Source of the DNA: Candidatus Magasanikbacteria bacterium GW2011_GWC2_45_8
GTDB lineage: Bacteria; Patescibacteriota; Patescibacteriia; Magasanikbacterales; UBA10146
Direction of reading: 5' to 3'
DNA length: 5,370 nt
Assembly (NCBI GenBank): GCA_001001925.1
Contig: LCLH01000015.1
Coordinates: 14,318 to 19,687, forward strand
Positions 1 through 5,315 of the stretch are shown piece by piece (position 1 is the first letter of the stretch; each line of letters begins with the position of its first letter). Both the position numbers and the translations under genes were made by a program. Under the pieces are notes generated by a model. That model saw nothing but the letters and a program-made list of their open reading frames with translations. It did not search any database and was not told the origin of the DNA.

Positions 1-640
1 TGAGCAAACTTTTTTCATCTTGAGCGCCCAAAAGCGCGCGCGCCGCTCCGGCGGTAATTTTACCCTCCACAAGTGCCTGCTGTACCACATCCGGCAAATG
101 TAGAAGCCGCACGGTGTTTGCCACCGCGGAACGCGACTTGCCAATCTGCACGGCAACTTCATCTTGATTCAATCCAAATTCATCAATTAACCGCCTGTAA
201 GCAAACGCCTCTTCCAGTGCGTTCAACTGGCTCCTCTGAACATTTTCTATAAGCGCGAGTTCAAGTTTTTCATGATCTGTAACATTTTTACGCACCAAAG
301 CCGGCACGGTTGCAAGACCCAGCATGGTGGAACTGCGCAAACGCCGCTCCCCCGTTATCAGTTCATAATGCCCATCTACGGTTTCTGTAACCACAATCGG
401 CTGTATCACGCCATGAGACCGGATAGAATTCATCAAATCTTCCAATTCATTGTGATGAAACGTCTTGCGCGGCTGATGCGGATTTGCTCTGATCAAAGAA
501 ACCGGAATGTTCCACACGCGACCCTCCGAGGAATGCCCCTCCCCTTCGACGCTGTTATGGAGAGCGCCAACAGAAGCCGGCGCTTGCGGCGTAGTTTTTT
601 TTGGCTGTATTAAAGAACTCAACCCCCTTCCTAATGCCAT
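1..640 (-). CDS. parB: ParB/Spo0J family chromosome partitioning protein (3' end cut by window edge)
   Basis: ParB binds parS sites near the origin, spreads as a CTP-dependent clamp and recruits SMC; ParA acts on it. I translated 213 codons from the ATG at 640 to the edge with no stop. The N-terminus MALGRGLSSLI is the usual ParB opening. A variable linker follows, then the ParB/Srx N-domain: IPVSLIRANPHQPRK (about residues 46-60), GVIQPIVV, and the nucleotide-site segment LITGERRLRSS (about 95-105). Next comes ENVQRSQLNALEEA (ParB box, family form close to ENIQREDLNPIEEA), then a helix-turn-helix region GLNQDEVAVQIGKSRSAVANTVRLL (key residues only, split over about 155-180), and ITAGAARALL. 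Family length is about 280-300 aa, so roughly the last 70-90 residues with the dimerisation domain lie outside. Two oddities: GERRLRS instead of the common GERRWRA, and GAARALL where GHARALL is usual. There is no Shine-Dalgarno before the start. It lies 60 bp downstream of parA on the same strand. Confidence 0.95.
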   Translation of the reverse strand, partial: MALGRGLSSLIQPKKTTPQAPASVGALHNSVEGEGHSSEGRVWNIPVSLIRANPHQPRKTFHHNELEDLMNSIRSHGVIQPIVVTETVDGHYELITGERRLRSSTMLGLATVPALVRKNVTDHEKLELALIENVQRSQLNALEEAFAYRRLIDEFGLNQDEVAVQIGKSRSAVANTVRLLHLPDVVQQALVEGKITAGAARALLGAQDEKSLL

Positions 641-644
641 AGTA

Positions 645-677
645 TAAAAAAATATTTTGCCCCCGCGCGAACGCGGG
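645..677 (-). terminator. GC hairpin plus U-run between parA and parB (terminator or attenuator)
   Basis: Read on the minus strand, CCCGCG (677-672), loop TTCG (671-668) and CGCGGG (667-662) form a perfect 6-bp stem. It is followed by GGCAAAATA and then seven T (652-646). The U-run is about nine bases away from the stem, so this is a weak intrinsic terminator at best. It could instead be an attenuator that lowers parB relative to parA. The T-run ends with TATACT directly before the parB ATG, which leaves no room for a Shine-Dalgarno. Confidence 0.4.
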
Positions 678-700
678 ATGCTGTTCAATTAAAATATAAA

Positions 701-1462
701 TTATTCAATACCCGTAAGTTCCCGCGCCAATCGTTCATACGCGCGCGCACCCTTGGATGACGGATCGTAATGCAAAATGCTTTTCCCAAAACTCGGAGCT
801 TCCGCAAGACGAACACTGCGCGGAATCACGGAACGGAAAATCTTATCGGGAAAATATTTATACAATTCATTAAACACATCTTGAGAAAGACGATTGCGGC
901 TGTCAAACATAGTCAAGACAGCTCCCAGAATTTCCAAATCAGGTTTAAGATTTTCTTTGACCAAATTGACCGTATCAATCAACTGCCCCAAGCCCTCAAG
1001 CGCGTAATATTCCGCCTGAACAGGAATGAGCACCGCGTCCGCGGCGGTGAGCGCATTGACCGTCAAAAGCCCAAGAGAAGGCGGGCTATCTATAATAATG
1101 TAATCATATGCATGCTTGACCTCTGATAGAACGTCATGCAATTTGAACTCGCGGCGATCCATGTTTACCAATTCAACATTTGCCCCCGCCAGCGAAAGCG
1201 TTGCCGGAGCAATCCGGTACCCCTCGTGAGTGGTGTGCTTTATAATGCTCGGCAAAGGCTTTTCTCCAAGAAGCGCTTCATAAATACCATGTTCAAGTGC
1301 TTTATGGTCTATCCCCAGTCCGGATGTGGCATTTGCCTGCGGATCAACATCTACAAGCAAGACAAACTTGCCAAGGTGCGCCAAATAAGCGCCCAAATTG
1401 ACCGCGGTGGTGGTTTTTCCAACCCCGCCTTTCTGATTGACAACGGTGATTATTTGTGGCAT
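701..1462 (-). CDS. parA: ParA/Soj family chromosome partitioning ATPase
   Basis: Deviant Walker ATPase that dimerises on the nucleoid with ATP and moves ParB-parS complexes. The 253-aa protein has KGGVGKTT at residues 11-18 (both the signature Lys11 and Lys16 are present), the A' motif DVDPQANAT at 38-46, and Walker B in YDYIIIDSPPSLG with Asp125. It also has the family segments IPVQAEYYALEGL (147-159) and IPRSVRLAEAPSFG (213-226). It begins directly with the ATPase fold and has no N-terminal helix-turn-helix, so it is the short chromosomal Soj type rather than a plasmid P1 ParA. The ATG at 1462 is the first Met before the motif, giving the standard N-terminus. No Shine-Dalgarno is present; a candidate promoter sits so close that the leader would be only about 8 nt. 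parB follows on the same strand. Confidence 0.97.
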   Translation of the reverse strand: MPQIITVVNQKGGVGKTTTAVNLGAYLAHLGKFVLLVDVDPQANATSGLGIDHKALEHGIYEALLGEKPLPSIIKHTTHEGYRIAPATLSLAGANVELVNMDRREFKLHDVLSEVKHAYDYIIIDSPPSLGLLTVNALTAADAVLIPVQAEYYALEGLGQLIDTVNLVKENLKPDLEILGAVLTMFDSRNRLSQDVFNELYKYFPDKIFRSVIPRSVRLAEAPSFGKSILHYDPSSKGARAYERLARELTGIE

Positions 1463-1465
1463 AGT
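1437..1465 (+). promoter_or_regulatory. Candidate promoter of the tRNA-Leu/tRNA-Met unit
   Basis: A perfect TTGACA (1437-1442) lies 17 bp before CATAGT (1460-1465, four of six consensus bases). Transcription would start near 1472, about 43 nt before tRNA-Leu. An alternative is TTGTGG (1454-1459), 16 bp, TATTAT (1476-1481). The TTGACA lies within parA codons for Val-Val-Asn, so chance is possible. Confidence 0.35.
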
Positions 1466-1476
1466 TATGTTATTGT

Positions 1477-1505
1477 ATTATACAAAAGATTGCTCAAATG
1501 AGCAA
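1477..1505 (-). promoter_or_regulatory. Candidate sigma70-type promoter of parA
   Basis: On the minus strand a perfect TATAAT (1482-1477) lies 17 bp after TTGCTC (1505-1500), which matches the -35 consensus in its first three bases. Transcription would start near 1470, giving a leader of about 8 nt before the parA ATG at 1462, that is, nearly leaderless. The -35 hexamer is one arm of a perfect inverted repeat (1490-1505), so a regulator bound there would cover the promoter. Confidence 0.5.
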
Positions 1506-1513
1506 CTCAAATG
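1490..1513. promoter_or_regulatory. Inverted repeat and direct repeat in the parA/tRNA divergent region (possible operator)
   Basis: TTGCTC (1490-1495), AAAT, GAGCAA (1500-1505) is a perfect 6-bp inverted repeat. The octamer CTCAAATG occurs at 1493-1500 and again at 1506-1513, a 13-bp period. The block overlaps the candidate -35 of parA and lies just upstream of tRNA-Leu. No regulator is identified. Confidence 0.35.
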
Positions 1514-1514
1514 T

Positions 1515-1601
1515 GCCGCGGTGGTGGAACTGGTAGACGCACTGGACTCAAAATCCAGCGCCCGCAAGGGCATGAGAGTTCGAGTCTCTCCCGCGGCACC
1601 A
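1515..1601 (+). tRNA. tRNA-Leu(CAA)
   Basis: Class II tRNA that decodes UUG. The acceptor stem GCCGCGG (1515-1521) pairs perfectly with CCGCGGC (1591-1597), followed by discriminator A and an encoded CCA (1599-1601). The anticodon stem CTGGA/TCCAG (1542-1546, 1554-1558) encloses the loop CTCAAAA with anticodon CAA at 1549-1551. The long variable arm GCCC-GCAA-GGGC (1560-1571) is the class II hallmark and with the anticodon settles Leu. The T-arm is GAGAG-TTCGAGT-CTCTC (1574-1590). It is transcribed divergently from parA and 8 nt before tRNA-Met. Confidence 0.97.
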
Positions 1602-1609
1602 TTTTAAAG

Positions 1610-1686
1610 GGCGGGATAGCTCAGCCGGTTAGAGCGCACGCTTCATAAGCGTGAGGTCGAGAGTTCGAGTCTCTCTCCCGCTACCA
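1610..1686 (+). tRNA. tRNA with CAU anticodon, probably elongator tRNA-Met
   Basis: The acceptor GGCGGGA (1610-1616) pairs with TCCCGCT (1676-1682) as six Watson-Crick pairs plus a terminal G1-U72 wobble, followed by A73 and an encoded CCA (1684-1686). The D-stem is GCTC/GAGC. The anticodon stem CACGC/GCGTG encloses TTCATAA with CAT at 1644-1646. The variable loop is AGGTC, and the T-arm (1659-1675) is identical to that of the neighbouring tRNA-Leu. It lacks the three consecutive G-C pairs at 29-31/39-41 and the C1-A72 mismatch of bacterial initiators, so it is not tRNA-fMet. A tRNA-Ile2 whose CAU is modified to lysidine cannot be excluded from sequence alone. Confidence 0.9.
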
Positions 1687-1695
1687 CTAAATAAT

Positions 1696-1722
1696 AAACA
1701 ACCCTCGGGGTTGTTTTGTATT
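1696..1722. terminator. Bidirectional intrinsic terminator between tRNA-Met and the carboxypeptidase gene
   Basis: AAACAACCC (1696-1704), loop TCG, GGGTTGTTT (1708-1716) is a perfect 9-bp stem. The plus strand continues T-rich (TGTATTTTAT) and the minus strand also (ATTATTTAG). It lies 10 nt after the tRNA CCA end and 32 nt beyond the stop of the convergent minus-strand gene, so it probably ends both units. Confidence 0.85.
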
Positions 1723-1748
1723 TTATATCCCACACGCATACGTAAAAA

Positions 1749-2771
1749 TTATCCTCCCAATGCCGTTTTGCTTGGCCACTCAAAATTCTTAAACGCCCAC
1801 GCGGCCAAATCCGCGGCCTCGGCAAATCTGCTCCAATGGTCGTGGCTCCCCAGTACTACCACAATCAATCGTTGTTTTTTTGTCCCCTCCGCCTCCATGG
1901 CAAAACAATATCCCGCCTCATCTATAAATCCGGTTTTGCCGCCCACCACTCGCGCAATCGCAGTACGCGCAAAGCCGCTCGTACTCAATAATAAATCCGT
2001 AGAGCGGGCAACGCGCATTTTGTTGGTGTTACGCACACGAAATTTGTATGATGTCATGCTCGTGATACGGCGTATCTCCTCTTCTGCAAACGCCGCACTC
2101 ACCAGACGCGCCACATCGCTTGCGGTTGACTTGTTTTCTTTATCCAACCCTGTTGGTTCAACAAAATGCGACGCACTCAAACCCAGCGCAGCAGCCTTCT
2201 CATTCATCCGCACAACAAAATCTTCACGGGTAAGCCCTGTTGAACGCGTTAATGCGCTAATTGCGTTATTTGATGATGCTACCAACCCAACGCGCAATAA
2301 ATCCCCTATTGATACCACATCTCCAGTTTGCACCACGAGCGGACCTTGTGTTCCATCCTTGCTTTCAATGGTTACTAACTCATTCCAATTCGGCTTTAAA
2401 TCAATCACCGTAAGCGCGGTTATTAGCTTGGTAATGCTCCCAATGGGCCGCACTTCATCTATATTTTTTTTAAATAAGACTGCATTGCTTGCCGAGTCAA
2501 TCACGAGCGCGCTTTGCGCTGTAATTTCTTTTTGAAAAGACGAAGGGCCTACCAAATGCGGTGTTTCTCTCTCCGGCGACACGGGAAAATTTGTATACAC
2601 AAAACCTTGTGAGGCTGATTTTTGTTCAACCCCCACTCTATTTTTCTGTATCGCCGCTACAGAAAGATTCACTACTGGTGTTCGCGCCAAAAAATTCCTC
2701 CCATACCCTGTCCACCAGGGCAAAGCAAGAACAAATGAAGCAATAAAGAGTGCGAGTGCCTGAAAATACAT
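1749..2771 (-). CDS. Serine-type D-alanyl-D-alanine carboxypeptidase (peptidase S11 family, PBP5-like)
   Basis: Removes the terminal D-Ala of peptidoglycan stem peptides and so controls cross-linking; it acts outside the cytoplasmic membrane. In 340 aa the N-terminus (about residues 2-19) is a hydrophobic segment serving as signal or membrane anchor, with no clear signal-peptidase site. A linker of about 65 residues follows, then the catalytic domain from about 83. The three active-site motifs are present: SITK (Ser112, Lys115), SSNN (about 166-169, the SxN motif) and KTG (279-281, in GGKTGFIDEAGY). Only about 60 residues follow KTG, so the C-terminal PBP5_C domain and amphipathic anchor of classical DacA are missing and the N-terminal segment must anchor it. 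The ATG at 2771 is 12 nt after the scpB stop, without Shine-Dalgarno. It is probably the last gene of the scpAB unit. Confidence 0.95.
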   Translation of the reverse strand: MYFQALALFIASFVLALPWWTGYGRNFLARTPVVNLSVAAIQKNRVGVEQKSASQGFVYTNFPVSPERETPHLVGPSSFQKEITAQSALVIDSASNAVLFKKNIDEVRPIGSITKLITALTVIDLKPNWNELVTIESKDGTQGPLVVQTGDVVSIGDLLRVGLVASSNNAISALTRSTGLTREDFVVRMNEKAAALGLSASHFVEPTGLDKENKSTASDVARLVSAAFAEEEIRRITSMTSYKFRVRNTNKMRVARSTDLLLSTSGFARTAIARVVGGKTGFIDEAGYCFAMEAEGTKKQRLIVVVLGSHDHWSRFAEAADLAAWAFKNFEWPSKTALGG

Positions 2772-2783
2772 ACATCAAACAAT

Positions 2784-3344
2784 TTACTGGCTAGATGATG
2801 AGGGTTCTTCAGTCTTCAATAATTGTTGCAACAAATCATGACTGTTAAGCTTCTGATAATCCGGCAAATTATTCGGCGCGGAAATGCCCAAATATCTCAA
2901 AAACTCCAAAGTAACGCGATACACTTGTTGTTGCAATGCCCCATCTTCCTCTGATTCTATAAGACCCCGCAGAGCAAGATTGCGCAAAATCAAACTGCAA
3001 TTCACTCCCCTAATCTGCTCCAACTCTGGCTTTGTAATAGGTCCGCGATACGCAATGATAGTGAGTGTTTCCAACGATGGTCTGGTTAGCTCTCCTATGA
3101 TCTCCTCTTTCATGTATTTCTCCACCACCTCCGCGCACGATCCTTTGGTCATCAGCTGATACGTCTTGCCATTATCCGCGAGCTGTACGCCGCTCTCTGC
3201 GTCTTCCTCATACTTTTTTTTCAACGCGGCAATAACAGACGCCACATCTTTTTCTTTTATCTCCAAAAATTCCGCGATTTTTTTTGCGGTGAGCGGCTTG
3301 CCTGCCGCAAAAAGCAATGCTTCACACTGCGCGTGCGTGTTCAT
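2784..3344 (-). CDS. scpB: Segregation and condensation protein ScpB
   Basis: ScpB dimerises through winged-helix domains and binds the kleisin ScpA in the SMC-ScpAB complex that compacts and separates chromosomes. From the ATG at 3344 it has 186 aa, the usual family length. The N-terminal winged helix starts at CEALLFAAGKPLTAKKIAE (7-25). The second carries the family signature LTRPSLETLTIIAYRGPITK (86-105) followed by ELEQIRGV, then GLIE (127-130) and VYRVTLEFLRYLGI (141-154), and ends with a Gln/Ser-rich tail. The frame is open up to 3437, but that extension lies wholly inside scpA and is not ScpB-like, so the start at 3344 is chosen. It overlaps scpA by 23 nt, which suggests translational coupling. 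Confidence 0.96.
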   Translation of the reverse strand: MNTHAQCEALLFAAGKPLTAKKIAEFLEIKEKDVASVIAALKKKYEEDAESGVQLADNGKTYQLMTKGSCAEVVEKYMKEEIIGELTRPSLETLTIIAYRGPITKPELEQIRGVNCSLILRNLALRGLIESEEDGALQQQVYRVTLEFLRYLGISAPNNLPDYQKLNSHDLLQQLLKTEEPSSSSQ

Positions 3345-4035
3345 AATGTTCAATGGTAATATCTTCAAATATGTGTGTTTGATTGACGGTAATAACGCGC
3401 TGTTTGATAAGCTCCAAAAGCGCCAAAAAAGAAACAACGACGTCTACCCTGTGCTCGGCCGATTGGATAAATTGGGAAAACGAAACGCGTTCGGCATGCT
3501 TGAGCAAACCATGCAAATGATTTATGCATTCACTAATGCTTACCGCGCGCGCCATGGCCACTTTGGGCAACTCAATAATCGGTTTTAAACGTTCCAACAC
3601 GGCCGCAAAACTTTCTCGCAACACGGACGTGGTTACACTTTGCGGAGGAAAAAATTTTCCCTCCATCCGATCCATGGTGAAGGGGCGGAAATACCCCACC
3701 TGTTTGCGTTTAAAAATTTCTTGCATCGTTTCCGCGGCGCGCACAAATTCTTTATACATTTTGAGCTGGTCAGCCAAACTCAATCCGTCTTCCAATTCTA
3801 CAGGCAAAGCAGGCAAGAGGCTCCGTGATTTAATTACCAAGAGCCGCGCCGCGATCACCAAAAAATCCGCCAATTCCTCTACGCGAGATTCTCCAAGAGT
3901 CTTCACATGCGCAAGAAACTCGTCTGCCACATGCGCGAGTGAAATATCGTTGATGGACATCTGCTCGCGCTCAATGAGCTGAAGCAAAAGCTCCAACGGG
4001 CCGGAAAATTGCTCTAACTTAATTTCGTAAGACAT
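3322..4035 (-). CDS. scpA: Segregation and condensation protein ScpA (kleisin)
   Basis: ScpA is the kleisin that bridges the SMC heads and binds ScpB. From the ATG at 4035 it has 237 aa. The N-terminal SMC-neck-binding part begins MSYEIKLEQFSGPLELLLQL (1-20), matching the family FxGPLDLLLxLI signature, and is followed by ADFLVIAARLLVIKSRSLLP (56-75). The middle is the ScpB-binding linker. The C-terminal winged helix is VDVVVSFLALLELIKQRVIT (197-216). An upstream in-frame ATG at 4080 would add 15 residues that do not look like ScpA and would place the start inside the structured element at 4069-4150, so 4035 is preferred. No Shine-Dalgarno is visible. scpB follows with a 23-nt overlap. Confidence 0.96.
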   Translation of the reverse strand: MSYEIKLEQFSGPLELLLQLIEREQMSINDISLAHVADEFLAHVKTLGESRVEELADFLVIAARLLVIKSRSLLPALPVELEDGLSLADQLKMYKEFVRAAETMQEIFKRKQVGYFRPFTMDRMEGKFFPPQSVTTSVLRESFAAVLERLKPIIELPKVAMARAVSISECINHLHGLLKHAERVSFSQFIQSAEHRVDVVVSFLALLELIKQRVITVNQTHIFEDITIEHYEHARAV

Positions 4036-4068
4036 TGAGAAAAATTTACAGATGTTGACAGCAAACAC

Positions 4069-4150
4069 TTTTCGGGGCATGCGAAAATTCTGTTGAATTT
4101 TCGCTCAGACTCGCCGCCGTCGCGGCTCGTAGTCCCCGCAAAATTTTTGC
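4069..4150. repeat. Structured non-coding element between the deacylase gene and scpA (possible dispersed repeat or RNA structure)
   Basis: Three nested pairings are visible. TTTTCGGGG (4069-4077) pairs with CCCCG-c-AAAA (4134-4143) with one bulged C, closing an outer stem. Inside are a perfect 10-bp hairpin, GCGAAAATTC (4081-4090), loop TGTT, GAATTTTCGC (4095-4104), and a GC-rich hairpin, GCCGC (4113-4117), CGTC, GCGGC (4122-4126), flanked by GACT (4108-4111) and AGTC (4131-4134). The right end also forms the palindrome GCAAAA-T-TTTTGC (4138-4150). There is no coding frame of its own. The fold is possible on either strand; on the minus strand it would sit 34 nt before the scpA start. Confidence 0.6.
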
Positions 4151-4167
4151 TACCAACATCTTTTACA

Positions 4168-4690
4168 TTATTTCTTTTTCTTAATTACTTTCTTCTTTTT
4201 TGGCACTGTCTTTTTCACAGCCTTTTTAGCCACTTTCCGTACCACTTTCTTCAATCTGGCAATCGTTGTATCTCTCACATCGCCCAATGTTGCCTTCTCC
4301 AATTTGTGCAAATCTTTCGCTTTCATGCGCACCGCGTCGGTAAAGCTTCCCGCGTTTACAATCACCTCTTTTGTTTTTAGAAGCGCCTTGTCCAACAAAA
4401 CCTCCGCGCCGTGCAAAGACCCAAATTTTCTCCATAACGCCTTCCGGCAACAAATGTACAGATTCCGCTTTCAAAACTTTCTTGACTTTTTGCAAGTCAA
4501 CGCGAACATTTGCCGGCAACACCACCAGAACATATCGCTTGTCCACCTTCACCACGAGCGTTTTGGCAATCTCGTTGAGTTTTTTCTTGAGCGTGTTTGC
4601 CAAATCATAGGCGGTATACACCGTCTTATGCGGCACATGCGTGTAGCGCACTTTGTATTTGTCCAAATGCGCCAAAACTTTTTTGTGCAT
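4168..4690 (-). CDS. YbaK/ProX-type aminoacyl-tRNA deacylase, reading frame interrupted by an apparent one-base frameshift
   Basis: The tRNA_edit (YbaK/ProXp) family hydrolyses mischarged aminoacyl-tRNAs in trans. The 5' part reads from the ATG at 4690 to residue 88 (PEGVMEK) and contains IAKTLVVKVDKRYVLVVLPA (41-60), where Lys43 fits the conserved YbaK lysine. The family's second half continues in the next frame: FGSLHGAEVLLDKALL, then VIVNAGSFTDAVRMKAKDL (about 109-127), to the stop at 4168. Dropping one A from the AAAA run (minus strand, 4429-4426) joins the halves into 173 aa. Without it, frame one runs on in a non-homologous tail to 4226. The last 30 residues are very Lys-rich (KKAVKKTVPKKKKVIKKKK), an unusual basic tail that could bind tRNA. 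It begins 19 nt after the aspS stop, so they are probably cotranscribed. Whether this is a sequencing error, a mutation or programmed shifting is undecided. Confidence 0.8.
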
Positions 4691-4709
4691 AGAGAATGAA
4701 TTAAAAAAA

Positions 4710-5315
4710 TTAATTTTTGAGTTTTATATGCACGTCATCCAGCGCCTTTTGAGGCATACTGCTTGGAGCACCCATCAGAGGATCCCGTGCGTCGCCTGTC
4801 TTGGGAAACGCGATTACCTCGCGTATATTGGGCTCATTTGCCAAAATTGCCACGAGCCTGTCAAGTCCAAATGCAATGCCTCCATGCGGCGGAGCACCAT
4901 ACTCAAGCGCTTCCAGCATGTGGCCGAATCGTTCATTAATAATGTCGCTTGGAAGCCCCATGATTTCAAATACCGCGCGCAAAGCCTCCGGCGTGTGATT
5001 GCGAATTCCTCCTCCACCAACTTCATATCCATTGCACACCATGTCATATTGCGCGGCAATAATACCGCCGATATTTTCTTTCTTGAGCAATTGTTCTTTG
5101 TATGCTGGTTGCGGCGCGGAAAACGGATTGTGCGTAAACATCCATCCGCCTTCTTCTGTTTTTTCAAAAAAAGGAAAATCAACAACCCAGCAGAAGGCCA
5201 ACTCATGTGGATCGTCTTTGTTGACGCGCATATCCGGCCGGTCTGTGCCGTAACGCTCCATTGCTTCTTGGTAAGTTAACATGGGGAAAGGCATGGCAAG
5301 TATTTTCTTTTCCGG
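4710..5315 (-). CDS. aspS: Aspartyl-tRNA synthetase, C-terminal part (5' end lost at a rearranged junction and the window edge)
   Basis: Class II synthetase that charges tRNA-Asp (or Asp/Asn) with aspartate. About 202 C-terminal residues are visible, from [19 protein letters not shown] through [71 protein letters not shown] and motif 3 GLDRLVAIL, to DPLMGAPSS and the end [10 protein letters not shown]. Motifs 1 and 2 and the anticodon-binding OB domain would lie beyond 5370. The GAD domain that bacterial AspRS carries between TDRPDMR and the WVVDFP segment is absent: about 11 residues link them. This compact form resembles archaeal enzymes and, as I recall, Patescibacteria. The minus-strand frame stays open to 5369, but residues upstream of PEKK ([12 protein letters not shown]) are hydrophobic and unlike AspRS; see the junction at 5311. 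Deacylase and scpAB genes follow. Confidence 0.95.
   Translation of the reverse strand, partial: PEKKILAMPFPMLTYQEAMERYGTDRPDMRVNKDDPHELAFCWVVDFPFFEKTEEGGWMFTHNPFSAPQPAYKEQLLKKENIGGIIAAQYDMVCNGYEVGGGGIRNHTPEALRAVFEIMGLPSDIINERFGHMLEALEYGAPPHGGIAFGLDRLVAILANEPNIREVIAFPKTGDARDPLMGAPSSMPQKALDDVHIKLKN

Noticed and set aside
1610..1686. Initiator tRNA-fMet, suggested by the weak G1-U72 end pair
   Set aside because: Lacks the three G-C pairs at 29-31/39-41 and the C1-A72 mismatch expected of bacterial initiators.
1651..2535. Long plus-strand open frame (294 codons) opposite the carboxypeptidase gene
   Set aside because: Antisense to a gene with all three S11 motifs; starts inside tRNA-Met, crosses the terminator, and the product resembles no family I know.
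3345..3437. N-terminal extension of scpB to 3437
   Set aside because: Lies fully inside the scpA coding region and is not ScpB-like; MNTHAQCEALLFAAGKPL at 3344 is the normal family start.
4036..4080. N-terminal extension of scpA to the ATG at 4080
   Set aside because: The extra 15 residues are unlike ScpA and overlap the structured element; the family start is MSYEIKLEQF at 4035.
4226..4425. Alternative 3' end of the deacylase in its first frame (154-codon version)
   Set aside because: Sequence after the A4 run has no YbaK similarity, while the next frame continues the family sequence without a gap.
4703..4718. A/T palindrome between aspS and the deacylase gene as a terminator
   Set aside because: No GC in the stem and the genes are only 19 nt apart; better read as an AT-rich spacer.
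4653..5279. Plus-strand open frame (208 codons) opposite aspS
   Set aside because: Antisense shadow of well-conserved AspRS sequence, with no recognisable domain.
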